Source: Polyangiaceae bacterium | Lineage (GTDB): Bacteria; Myxococcota_A; Polyangia; Polyangiales; Polyangiaceae | Length of the DNA: 64,000 nt | Assembly: GCA_016712345.1 (NCBI GenBank) | Contig: JADJRH010000002.1 | Coordinates: 310,001-374,000 of the forward strand | Direction: 5' to 3' | In this document: positions 17,523 to 25,998 of the stretch, piece after piece | Layout of the letters: each line of letters begins with the position of its first letter | Position numbering within the stretch: the stretch's first letter is position 1 | The notes under the pieces: generated by a model | Database searches by the model: none | What the model saw: the letters and a program-made list of their open reading frames with translations, nothing else | What the model was told of the DNA's origin: nothing | Translations under genes and position numbers: made by a program

Positions 17523-20059
17523 GTGTGTCCCGTTTCACCGCTCTGTTTGGAAGAGTTGTTGATTTTGATGTTCGCGGCATCAATGAGTACACCGCTGTCG
17601 GACGCTGTGACGGTTGTTCCTCCCACGTTAAAGCTCACCTTGGCGCCTTTCATGGTGAGGGAACCGGCCACAGTGAGAGAAATCGAGGCGGCCGACTTGA
17701 TGGTATGTTTCGCTTTGGAGACGCTTTTCAGCGACCCTGCGATTTGGGTATTGATAGGCCCTTTCACATCACGCGACATAGGGCCTTTGGTTTCGATCTT
17801 GAGACTGCCCAACGTTTCGGTAGAAGCGCCGAGCACGGATACTCCACCCCGCGCGGCTTTGGTAGAATAACTACCCGCGATGAGAAACGTGGAAGCTCCC
17901 ACGGTGTGCCAGCCGACATTGCCCGGCGAAACGGCCGCGTACGTGCTTCCGATCATCTCCATCATGGCCCCTTTTACACCCGTGTTGCGGTGCCCCGGAC
18001 CGGGCCCCGCCGCCGCGGATGAATCGCTCGCCCCGGATCCGCCTCCACCGCCGGCGCTGTCGCCGGGAGGGGCCGCACCCGCTTCCCATGGCGCGGGTTG
18101 GGCAATGCCTTGGACAGTGGAGAGAATGGCATCACCCCCCGGGATCATACCCGCTCCAACACCGAGAGCGCTCATTCCCGCACCTGACAGAGCACCGCGC
18201 CAACCGCCTGTTCTGTAACCTTCCACAGCCGCCATCCCAGCGCCGCCAACCGCCGCGGCCACGGCTCCCCATGTTCCCGCTGCGCCCACACCTGAAAGTA
18301 CCGCCGCTTTTCCGAGATTGGTAAGCCCCGTGACCGGATCGCCAACTTTTTCAAGTACGGCGGCTCCTACCATGACCGATTCACTACCCACTAGAATAAT
18401 GGTTTTCCCTTTGACATAGATCTTTTGCGATCCACCCACCGTTGCCGACTGCGATCCCACAGCGGTAAGATATGCCTGCGTGACGCTCACATTTTCGTTG
18501 GCGGAAACAGTGCGCGATTGCGACCCTGTGATACCTGTATTTTCGTTGTTGGCGGTTTGAGTCATCAGGTTGTTGGATACCTTTTTTGACTTGCCAAACT
18601 GGGCATTCACAAAGACGTGTTCTTTGCCCGCCGCATCGTCGAATCGAATGGAATTGGTGCCTCCACCGCCCGGAGAACTGTAGCTTTGCAGGGCCGTAAC
18701 CGTTTTGTTGGCGGGCAGTTGATAGGGAGGTGCAAACTTACCATTATAGGTGCGGCTTACAACGAGCGGCCTGTCGGGATCACCGTCTTCAAAAGCGACC
18801 ATCACCTCCCATCCAACGCGTGGAATTGCCATGGAGCCCGGCATATTCGCTTGCATGACTCGAACAGGAAGGGACGATTTATCGTTGGGCTCACCCTCCA
18901 AATCCCAGGGAAACTGAACAGTGATCCTTCCCGCGTTGTCGGTATGAATTTCTTCGCCGGAAGCCCCCGTTACAAAGGCACTCTGTATTCCGGCGAGCCG
19001 CGGCTTGGGAGTTACATTCGGAAGGCGAAAGGGTAGATCGAGCGGAATGGCTTGGATTTTGGCGATCACAGGGCCACTTGTTGGAGTCCACTCGTGCGTG
19101 ACAGCCACCACTACGTATTTACCCGTTGCCTGTGCCGAACCTGAATAGTCGGGGCCCGGTTCAATTTCAAGCGAAAGGCCGGGGGCCAGGTTGACCGCTG
19201 TTGACCGAAATGTGAGAACTACGCTGTCGGCTCGAAGGGCTTCAAGTCGTTTTTTGGCGCGCGCATCACCAACGCTCGATGTTTTGAATCCACCCGGTGC
19301 TTGATACACCTCCACCGTTTTTTCTGTATCGGTGCCCGCTGTCGCGTTTGATTCAAGTTTGAGGGCGGGTTTTTCTTGGTCATAGTCGCGGAGCGTGACT
19401 TTACCGGGGCGCCGTTTCGCCCGCAGCTCGGCATCGAATGCGGCGATTGACGCGGGCCCAAGCGCCGCGGCATCGGTGAGGGGAAGTTTGTCGGTCAGGC
19501 CCGGGAGCGCGTCGGAACTGCAATCTTCCACAACAATGATTTCAGACCCGTCGTCGGCGGCTTCAAACCTGAAAAAAAGACCTTCCTCTTCACACATACG
19601 GCGAACGAAAAGAGCGTCATTTTCAGCGTATTGGACAACGTATTGCCGCGCGGCATGCTCCTCCATGGTGCGCAGTTTTACGTGATCGTCTGGGTAACCC
19701 GCTTCAACGAGAATTTTTTTGACCAAATTGGGAATGGTAATGTCCTGAAAAATGCGGCTCCGCGTTCGATGCTGAACAACAGCCAAGAGGGGCCGCACGA
19801 CGGCTTTATAACGCCTCCCCTGGGTTGCTTGAGAAGTTACGAGGGTTGTCCACTGTGTAATCACCCCGGCGATAGGTCTGTGGGCCGCGCCGTTTTGAAT
19901 GCCAAGCACGCATGGTTTGCCGAGAAACGACGATGAAGTGAGCGGCTCGGGCGACACGAGCAAAAGGTCGAACGTGGAAAGTTCACCCAACCTTTCTACC
20001 CCGCGAACCTCGCGGCACTCAATCGGCTCGGTTCCATCCACAATGAAGGTAATACCCAT
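17519..20059 (-). CDS. vgrG: VgrG spike protein with Gly/Ala-rich insertion
   Basis: 846 residues. The N-terminal gp27-like part contains YVVQYAENDALFVRRMCEEEGLFFRFE, and the gp5/OB part contains VQFPWDLEGEPND, GSMAIPRVGWEV and GDPDRPLV, all diagnostic for VgrG, the trimeric tip of the T6SS tube. The beta-helix that follows is interrupted at about residues 575-690 by a hydrophobic Gly/Ala-rich segment and a Gly/Ser-rich linker. A second beta-helical stretch (TETLGSLKIETKGPM) closes the protein. It lies 9 bases from the upstream SMI1 gene and overlaps the ketosynthase-like gene. The insertion may carry or dock cargo. Confidence 0.93.
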   Translation of the reverse strand: MGITFIVDGTEPIECREVRGVERLGELSTFDLLLVSPEPLTSSSFLGKPCVLGIQNGAAHRPIAGVITQWTTLVTSQATQGRRYKAVVRPLLAVVQHRTRSRIFQDITIPNLVKKILVEAGYPDDHVKLRTMEEHAARQYVVQYAENDALFVRRMCEEEGLFFRFEAADDGSEIIVVEDCSSDALPGLTDKLPLTDAAALGPASIAAFDAELRAKRRPGKVTLRDYDQEKPALKLESNATAGTDTEKTVEVYQAPGGFKTSSVGDARAKKRLEALRADSVVLTFRSTAVNLAPGLSLEIEPGPDYSGSAQATGKYVVVAVTHEWTPTSGPVIAKIQAIPLDLPFRLPNVTPKPRLAGIQSAFVTGASGEEIHTDNAGRITVQFPWDLEGEPNDKSSLPVRVMQANMPGSMAIPRVGWEVMVAFEDGDPDRPLVVSRTYNGKFAPPYQLPANKTVTALQSYSSPGGGGTNSIRFDDAAGKEHVFVNAQFGKSKKVSNNLMTQTANNENTGITGSQSRTVSANENVSVTQAYLTAVGSQSATVGGSQKIYVKGKTIILVGSESVMVGAAVLEKVGDPVTGLTNLGKAAVLSGVGAAGTWGAVAAAVGGAGMAAVEGYRTGGWRGALSGAGMSALGVGAGMIPGGDAILSTVQGIAQPAPWEAGAAPPGDSAGGGGGSGASDSSAAAGPGPGHRNTGVKGAMMEMIGSTYAAVSPGNVGWHTVGASTFLIAGSYSTKAARGGVSVLGASTETLGSLKIETKGPMSRDVKGPINTQIAGSLKSVSKAKHTIKSAASISLTVAGSLTMKGAKVSFNVGGTTVTASDSGVLIDAANIKINNSSKQSGETGHT

Positions 20060-20068
20060 GGCCGGATC

Positions 20069-20764
20069 TCACTTTCGAGGGCGCTTGAGTTGAACTGTCT
20101 CAAGGTTGGATGAAACGGCTGCTGTGCCGGTCACCGAATAGGCGGGTGCTGTTTTTTCTGAAATGGGGATGTATTGGGAGCATCCTTTGAGCGCCGTTCC
20201 ACCTTGTGTACTCAACGTGGTCTGGCCACTGAGAAGACCGGCAACAACGGCGGTCATATTCCCTTTGAGCTGAACGGGGAGCGGCAAAAGTCCCTCGGCG
20301 CTCGGGGGTTCAACGTGTACACTTTGCCAGCGAACAGCGGCGCCGCTTCGAAGGAAATAGAGCGCGCCTCCGTTTTTTAATACGCCCCAAACAAGCCACT
20401 TGTCCGGCCACGGGGGCAACGTGCTCAGTTCTTTGGAGCGCTCATCGTGGGCCGCGAGCGCGCGGGTAATGGTTGGATCGGCGGTTTTGATACGCATGGA
20501 CACTCCCTGCCTACCGTAGAGCGCCAATTGATCCATTCGAGCGAGATTCTCTCGAATGAGCAAGCCCGAAGGATCTTTGGAAAACGGGCTCAATACCCAC
20601 AAACAATCGCCCAAACTGCCCGCGCCGTAGACGTTTATAAACTCTTTATAATCGCCGGGAAGCGCGTGGCCTAACATCGCTTCCACGTGACTCCAACGCT
20701 CTTCAGAAACCGGTTCTACCCCAGGGGGCGGGGCGAGTTTTTTTGTGAGGTCCGCAAAAGTCAT
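20069..20764 (-). CDS. SMI1/KNR4-type immunity protein 2
   Basis: 231 residues from ATG 20764 (the frame upstream lies inside the neighbouring gene). The motif LGHALPGDYKEFINVYGAGSLGDCLWVLSPF is the SMI1/KNR4 (SUKH) signature: hydrophobic-P-x-D-Y-K-x-F followed by a Gly-rich turn and an aromatic/Pro strand. SUKH proteins are the most common immunity proteins of nuclease-type polymorphic toxins. It lies 4 bases after its paralogue and behind the RHS nuclease, so it likely protects against that toxin or a lost one. The C-terminal 50 residues have no counterpart in the paralogue. Confidence 0.8.
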   Translation of the reverse strand: MTFADLTKKLAPPPGVEPVSEERWSHVEAMLGHALPGDYKEFINVYGAGSLGDCLWVLSPFSKDPSGLLIRENLARMDQLALYGRQGVSMRIKTADPTITRALAAHDERSKELSTLPPWPDKWLVWGVLKNGGALYFLRSGAAVRWQSVHVEPPSAEGLLPLPVQLKGNMTAVVAGLLSGQTTLSTQGGTALKGCSQYIPISEKTAPAYSVTGTAAVSSNLETVQLKRPRK

Positions 20765-20768
20765 ACGG

Positions 20769-21422
20769 CTATTTCCCCTTTCCAGCGGAAGCGCCGTCGG
20801 CGGCAAAATTGGGCGGAGGTACCTTTTCAGCCCCCGGGTCAAACGCGCCCCAAGTCAGTTTCCCACTCAGGAGAGCGGTTAAAAATTCTGTCATGGTGCC
20901 AGGGAATTCTGCGTATCGAAACGACCGCGTTTCCGCCACAACTTTCCACTCATTGGGATTTCCCTGGGTGAGCCACAGGAGGCCGTCGCCGTTTTCTGTG
21001 TGACCCCACGGAAAAACACCTCCGCTTTCTGGAAAGATTGGGTAAGGCATGGAGTTGACCGGGGCGAGTGGAGGGGGAAGGGTAAACCCGGGAACAGGGT
21101 TGTTTCGGCGCGAAGAATGGTAGATGGAGAGCCGAAACCTTACCTTTTCGAGCCACAATTCTGTGGTAGAAAACGGGTTTAAGACGCGCATGTAGTTGGA
21201 AATTGTACCCGAGCCGTAGGTTTGCAAAAACTCCTTGTAATCGGCTGGAAGCGGCGTCCCAATGGCCGATTCTATAAAGGCCCAATCAGCGGGTTTTGGA
21301 GCGTCAACCACCTTTTTGGGAACGGGTAAAACGCTCTGGATCGAGGCCGCAAGGGAGGCCGTTTTTTTGGTCGTCGCCGTTGTTTTTTTTGCCGCAGGTG
21401 TGGCCTTTTTTGCGCTCGCCAT
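20769..21422 (-). CDS. SMI1/KNR4-type immunity protein 1 with Lys/Ala tail
   Basis: 217 residues from ATG 21422, 2 bases after the RHS toxin stop. The first 25 residues are a basic Ala/Lys/Thr tail (MASAKKATPAAKKTTATTKK), like a histone H1 tail. The core has IGTPLPADYKEFLQTYGSGTISNYMRVLNPF, the SUKH signature. As the gene directly after the nuclease toxin it is the best candidate for the cognate immunity. The basic tail might bind nucleic acid or the acidic toxin face; this is inference. A longer open frame to 21662 is antisense-like noise inside the toxin gene. Confidence 0.8.
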   Translation of the reverse strand: MASAKKATPAAKKTTATTKKTASLAASIQSVLPVPKKVVDAPKPADWAFIESAIGTPLPADYKEFLQTYGSGTISNYMRVLNPFSTTELWLEKVRFRLSIYHSSRRNNPVPGFTLPPPLAPVNSMPYPIFPESGGVFPWGHTENGDGLLWLTQGNPNEWKVVAETRSFRYAEFPGTMTEFLTALLSGKLTWGAFDPGAEKVPPPNFAADGASAGKGK

Positions 21423-21424
21423 GG

Positions 21425-24400
21425 TTAAAGCACCGTTTCTGTAACAGTGGTTCCACCCACCGGCCCGTAGGTGATGTCCACACTGGAGGGGCGACCGTTT
21501 CCGTAATTGGTAATGTTCACATCGTAGGTGATGGGCGTGCTTGGCGTCACTGTATTGAAGGCGCGGTCTTCGATCATCCGCATGGTATGTTGATTGTAAT
21601 CCGCGCGCATGGTGACAAGGTTTTGTTCCCAATCGCCGCTCCCACCCATGCGATTGGCCCACAAGTGCGCACGGTCATATCCTGGGCTGATCCAACCCGG
21701 TGGAATGATGCCGCCGTTTGCATCCGTACCCAAACCTGAATTGCACATGTCCTTGGTGATGATGGCTGTCATACCGTTTATGTGGCCGTTTTTATCAACG
21801 GTGAACTTGACATACCCAAGACCGGGGCAGGGCTTGAGGCCCAATGGGTCAACCGTGTTGGTGGGGTTACCACCGAAACCGAATAAGTCCATTCCCCCTC
21901 TCAACCCAATGGGGTCAGGGCTGATCCACTTGGCTTGGTCCGCGTCAAAGTAACGGTACCGCGTGGCCGACAGGCCGGTTTCGCTGTCATGGTATTGTCC
22001 AAACAGTCGAAGGGGGCTTTTAACAGAAGAGCCCACGCCGCCGCCTTTTTCGGCCACAAGCTTTCCCCAAACGGTGTGATCTGCCGTCCAAGCAAGCTCA
22101 CCTTTTCCAGTGATGAGATCTTTGGGTGTACCCAAGTGATCGGTAACCACCCACGTGGCATGCCCGTTGTCATCTTGCATTACCGGCACGCCCGAAAGGG
22201 GTATGCGCGTGTGTACACGAACATGGCCGCTGCTCTCAATTTCACCGAGAATGTGATCGGCGTCCCATAAAAATTCAGTGGTTTGCACTTCAGGTGGAGT
22301 ACCCAGCGTACCCATGGGGCTCACGGAGTCGGCGGGTGCGGGCCCAATCACCTGCTTTTTGACCCGCCTTCCAAACGCGTCGTACACAAACAAGACTCGA
22401 CCACCCGTGGGCAGTTTTACCTCGCGGAGTTGACCAAAAGCATCCCACAGATATTCAAACGCTTCTCCCGTGGGCTTGTGATCGCGGAGTATTGTCTTGC
22501 GTTTTCGGCGGCTCTGTTCGTCGTACGAAAGTTCGGCATGGGGAGTTCGAGCAACCATTCCACCTCGTTTCAAACTCCAGGGGGCCGACTGTTCATCGAG
22601 CGAGGCCATGCGATGGAGAGCGCCTGAAACGTCATATTCCAAAACGTCGCTCGTGCGCGCTGTGTGTACCGACGTTAACCTTCCGAGAGTGTCGTGTTCA
22701 TATCGCTTTTTTCCCCAATGAAGGTCTTCTGACGCAACGAGCAACCCACCTGCCTGAAACTTCCAACCGCGCCGCGAAAGGGTTTGAGGCCCCTTCTGCG
22801 TGTGGAGCATGACAGACCTCTCCGCCGCAAACCCGTGGGGGCCGTGCGCCGTGAGAATGTCCACATTGGCTTCGTAAATGTACCTTCGAATTTCACGCCC
22901 GCTGCCGTCACGAACAAGCAGCGTTTTGTGGCCACAATAGTCAATGCCCACCACGCGATCCATCAGGTCGTAGAAGTAGAGCGTTCGCCGACCGTCGGGT
23001 AGGGTGAGCGTGGTAAGTCGACCTGCGGCGTCATACTCATACCGGACAACGCGTCCGTTTTGAGAAACTCCAACAATGCGACCCAAGGCGTCGCGTTCAA
23101 ACTCAACAAGCACCTTGCCCCACTGCTCGTCGAGTAGAGCCGCTTCAATTTCTCCGCGTGTGTTGCGTTGGAAGGTGCGCGTTCCATGGGGTGAATCTTC
23201 AACCAGGACGTTTCCTGTGCCGTCAAATTCGTACGAACGCCACATTCCGTCGGGAAATTCTACTCGAGAAACGCGCCCGTTTTTTGAAAAATCATACCGA
23301 ACAAGCCGCCCGTCGAAGGTGAGTTCTTCTCGAACTCTACCGGCGCGATCATACCGGATTTCGTGCGTGTTTCCCTTGGGATCGCGAACAAATCGGAGGC
23401 GTTCATTCACATCGCGAACGTACTCCCACACATTGCCGGCGGGGTCTTCAAGCCTGGCGAGTTGACCCGTGCCTTCGTATTTGAAGCGGGTAACTCTTCC
23501 ATTCCAGTCGGTGAGTTCTTTGGGGCAGCCAAGGGCGTCGTACGTGACAGTCACGGTATCACCCGGCGGAAAAGTGACGCTCGTCAGGTGGCCTGCCGCG
23601 TCCCATGTGTACGCTGTCACGTCGCCCGCCGGATCGGTCTTTTTTGTCAGTCTACCCAAGAGGTCGGCTTCATAGCGGGTGACCTGACCATCGGCTTTGG
23701 TAACTCGTGCAATGTTTCCGAGGTCGTCGTGTTCGATGCGCACGAGGACTCCGCTTGGCCCAAAAATGCCGGTGAGCAGGCCGCGTCCGTCGTAGGTGAG
23801 CGAGCGCGCTATTCCACCCGGGGTGACAAAGGCTGTAACGGCCCCGCGTTCATTGTATGAAAACGTTGCCACGCCCCCGCCCGCGTCGGTCCACTTGACC
23901 ATGTTGTCGCCGTCATACTCCCACGTGGCAACGTTGCCCTCGGGGTCGGTGGCTTTTACAAGATGGCCTCTCGCATTGTACTCGTAGACCCGACTTGAAC
24001 CCGCGGCATCTTTCTGTTCAATCACCAAAAGGTCGGCGTCGTAAACGTTTTCGTCCAGGTAGGATGAGTCATACGTGCGCTCTTTTAAAACTGCGCCGTC
24101 TTCATTCCAGTGAAACACCCGCGGCTCGGGATTGCCATGGGCCGTTGTTGTCCCTTTTTGAAGATCATACGTGAACTCAAATCCGTGCAAACCTCCGTCG
24201 CCCCAAGCGCGCAGACAACGGCCGGTTTTTTCGTCATATTCGTATTTGAAAGCGATGCCGTTTTTGGCCTTTTTCTCAACCAGTCTGTGTTTGGCATCAT
24301 ACCGGTATGCTTCGGTGACGCCGAGCGAGTCAACCGCGCTTTCCAGGTCACCTTCAGGCGAGTAATTGTAGGACCAAGAGGCGAGCGTTTCTGTTTTTGG

Positions 24401-25432
24401 GGGGGTTATTTTGTAGTCAAGCGCCGAAACGTCAACTCGGACAATTCGACCTTGCGCGTCGGATGAAAACGACAGTTTTCTACCAAACGGATCTGTAATT
24501 GCCGAAAGCAACCCGTTTTCATACTTGAGTTCTACCCGATTGCCCCACGCGTCGGAGATGGATTGGAGAACGGTTGAACCGCCCCGCGTCTCAGGCGCAA
24601 AGTGCCTGACAATACCCGTGGTAAGGTTTTTGACATCAAACGATTGTCCGTCATTTCGCCTAAAAAACTCAAGGCGGCTGCCGCGATGGACTTCACTCTT
24701 GGAAGGGGCCGGAAGGCTGCACGTAACTTCGCGCCCGTCTTCTTCGCGAAGGACGACTTTGGACTCTTGGATGGTGAGATATTGATGGTAAGAATGGGTG
24801 AATCCGCCGCGCCCGAGCGGCGTTCGTTCAGTGGAGCGGCTTGAGTTGTAGTGCCTCCTGAACGTGATTGGCACGATGCCGTACAGAGTATAATCAACGA
24901 AAGTGTCCACCACATCGCCCGAGGCAACAGCCACGGGTTCGGCCGCAACGTACACTTTGGCGGCGTGTTTTTCACTCTTTGAGTTCATCGCCTTCACGAA
25001 CGACAAACCCGAAATAAACTTGCCTTTTGACTGGTGCACCTCCAGCTGTTTGGAGAGCAGATTGAGCACCACGTCGTCACCGGTGACGCAGATTTCCACG
25101 TCGCTCGCTTTGGCGCTTTTGGATCCGTTTAGCGTTTTGGCAACTTTTTGAACGGCGTGGGTAACAATGTCTTTAATGGGTAGAGCGTTGGCCGGCAGGT
25201 TTGCCGGTAGCTCAATATCCATGGTGCTACCCTTTTTGAGAACGGGATCACCGCCGCACTTGATTTGTTGGCAAACGTTTTTTCCAGTGGCCGATTTGGC
25301 CACGTACAAAAACGGCGACGCCACTGGCCCGGTGGGAGGAGGCGGCGGGATCATACTTGTGGCCGGCGGACCCGGTGCCACATGCCCGCTACCCGTTGTT
25401 GCAACGTTTTTGCCTTTAACAGTGCTGGCCAT
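21425..25432 (-). CDS. RHS polymorphic toxin with DNA/RNA nuclease tip
   Basis: 1335 residues from ATG 25432. The N-terminus is PAAR-like/DUF4150-type (SFLYVAKSA-like region, CQQIKCGG, LKKGSTMDIEL), which docks on a VgrG. A DUF6531 segment follows (DVVDTFVDYTLYGIVPITF), then about 20 YD/RHS repeats forming the cocoon, ending at PDPIGLRGGMDLFGFGGNPTNTVDPLGL. The tip of about 130 residues contains YDRAHLWANRMGGSGDWEQNLVTM, matching the Endonuclease_NS_2 family with the catalytic D-R-x-H (about 1253-1256) and metal-site Asn. It therefore likely cuts nucleic acid in rival cells. Two SMI1 immunity genes follow. Confidence 0.9.
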   Translation of the reverse strand: MASTVKGKNVATTGSGHVAPGPPATSMIPPPPPTGPVASPFLYVAKSATGKNVCQQIKCGGDPVLKKGSTMDIELPANLPANALPIKDIVTHAVQKVAKTLNGSKSAKASDVEICVTGDDVVLNLLSKQLEVHQSKGKFISGLSFVKAMNSKSEKHAAKVYVAAEPVAVASGDVVDTFVDYTLYGIVPITFRRHYNSSRSTERTPLGRGGFTHSYHQYLTIQESKVVLREEDGREVTCSLPAPSKSEVHRGSRLEFFRRNDGQSFDVKNLTTGIVRHFAPETRGGSTVLQSISDAWGNRVELKYENGLLSAITDPFGRKLSFSSDAQGRIVRVDVSALDYKITPPKTETLASWSYNYSPEGDLESAVDSLGVTEAYRYDAKHRLVEKKAKNGIAFKYEYDEKTGRCLRAWGDGGLHGFEFTYDLQKGTTTAHGNPEPRVFHWNEDGAVLKERTYDSSYLDENVYDADLLVIEQKDAAGSSRVYEYNARGHLVKATDPEGNVATWEYDGDNMVKWTDAGGGVATFSYNERGAVTAFVTPGGIARSLTYDGRGLLTGIFGPSGVLVRIEHDDLGNIARVTKADGQVTRYEADLLGRLTKKTDPAGDVTAYTWDAAGHLTSVTFPPGDTVTVTYDALGCPKELTDWNGRVTRFKYEGTGQLARLEDPAGNVWEYVRDVNERLRFVRDPKGNTHEIRYDRAGRVREELTFDGRLVRYDFSKNGRVSRVEFPDGMWRSYEFDGTGNVLVEDSPHGTRTFQRNTRGEIEAALLDEQWGKVLVEFERDALGRIVGVSQNGRVVRYEYDAAGRLTTLTLPDGRRTLYFYDLMDRVVGIDYCGHKTLLVRDGSGREIRRYIYEANVDILTAHGPHGFAAERSVMLHTQKGPQTLSRRGWKFQAGGLLVASEDLHWGKKRYEHDTLGRLTSVHTARTSDVLEYDVSGALHRMASLDEQSAPWSLKRGGMVARTPHAELSYDEQSRRKRKTILRDHKPTGEAFEYLWDAFGQLREVKLPTGGRVLFVYDAFGRRVKKQVIGPAPADSVSPMGTLGTPPEVQTTEFLWDADHILGEIESSGHVRVHTRIPLSGVPVMQDDNGHATWVVTDHLGTPKDLITGKGELAWTADHTVWGKLVAEKGGGVGSSVKSPLRLFGQYHDSETGLSATRYRYFDADQAKWISPDPIGLRGGMDLFGFGGNPTNTVDPLGLKPCPGLGYVKFTVDKNGHINGMTAIITKDMCNSGLGTDANGGIIPPGWISPGYDRAHLWANRMGGSGDWEQNLVTMRADYNQHTMRMIEDRAFNTVTPSTPITYDVNITNYGNGRPSSVDITYGPVGGTTVTETVL

Positions 25433-25439
25433 GGTGTAC

Positions 25440-25982
25440 CTACGGCAGCTCCATGAGAGCGGAAAGAACCCGAACGAGGGATGCCATATCAATGACCATT
25501 CGCTCCCCTTCAGCGCGCATGACGCCGTTTTTGTCGAGCTTGAGCGATACAGGCCCCGCTTCGATAACAACGGTTTTGTCGGCACGAATTCGCAAGTCGG
25601 TGGCTGTCAGGGTGGTTAGACCCGAGGCTTCACGCGTGATTCCACGGCTCGTTTGAACGGCTCCTAAAATGGTGGGGCCACGTTCTGTATCAACGAGGAG
25701 AACGGTTTTGCCCGAGCGCAGGCATTCTTCAGCAAACTGGGGTTCTACTTCGTCGGACAAAACGGCCGCAAAACGCCGTCCGTCGAGCGTTCTGACGCGG
25801 TAAGATCCGGCCGCACCCGGATCGGCCTGGGCCATGTCGCGCATTTCAATTTTCGCTGGCACAATGCCGGGCCCCACCGTTGTCACTTCGGTTTTGGACC
25901 GGTTGGTGGTTACAGACCTCACCACCGCTGTTTGAGCGGTTGTGTTGGAAGTGGTGCGCGCCGCGGATCTTACCTTTGCCAT
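25440..25982 (-). CDS. Small spike-associated protein, DUF6484-like
   Basis: 180 residues from ATG 25982. A basic Ser/Thr-rich N-terminus leads to a compact beta-domain (GSYRVRTLDGRRFAAVLSDE, then TVLLVDTERGPTILGAVQ) and a tail resembling a VgrG beta-helix (LTATDLRIRADKTVVIEAGPVSLKLD). The middle pattern recalls DUF6484, a family placed beside VgrG and DUF2169 genes, but I am not certain of that assignment. It sits 16 bases after VgrG and 7 bases before the RHS toxin, so an adaptor between spike and toxin is a reasonable inference. Confidence 0.65.
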   Translation of the reverse strand: MAKVRSAARTTSNTTAQTAVVRSVTTNRSKTEVTTVGPGIVPAKIEMRDMAQADPGAAGSYRVRTLDGRRFAAVLSDEVEPQFAEECLRSGKTVLLVDTERGPTILGAVQTSRGITREASGLTTLTATDLRIRADKTVVIEAGPVSLKLDKNGVMRAEGERMVIDMASLVRVLSALMELP

Positions 25983-25998
25983 GGCTTTTTTTACCCTA

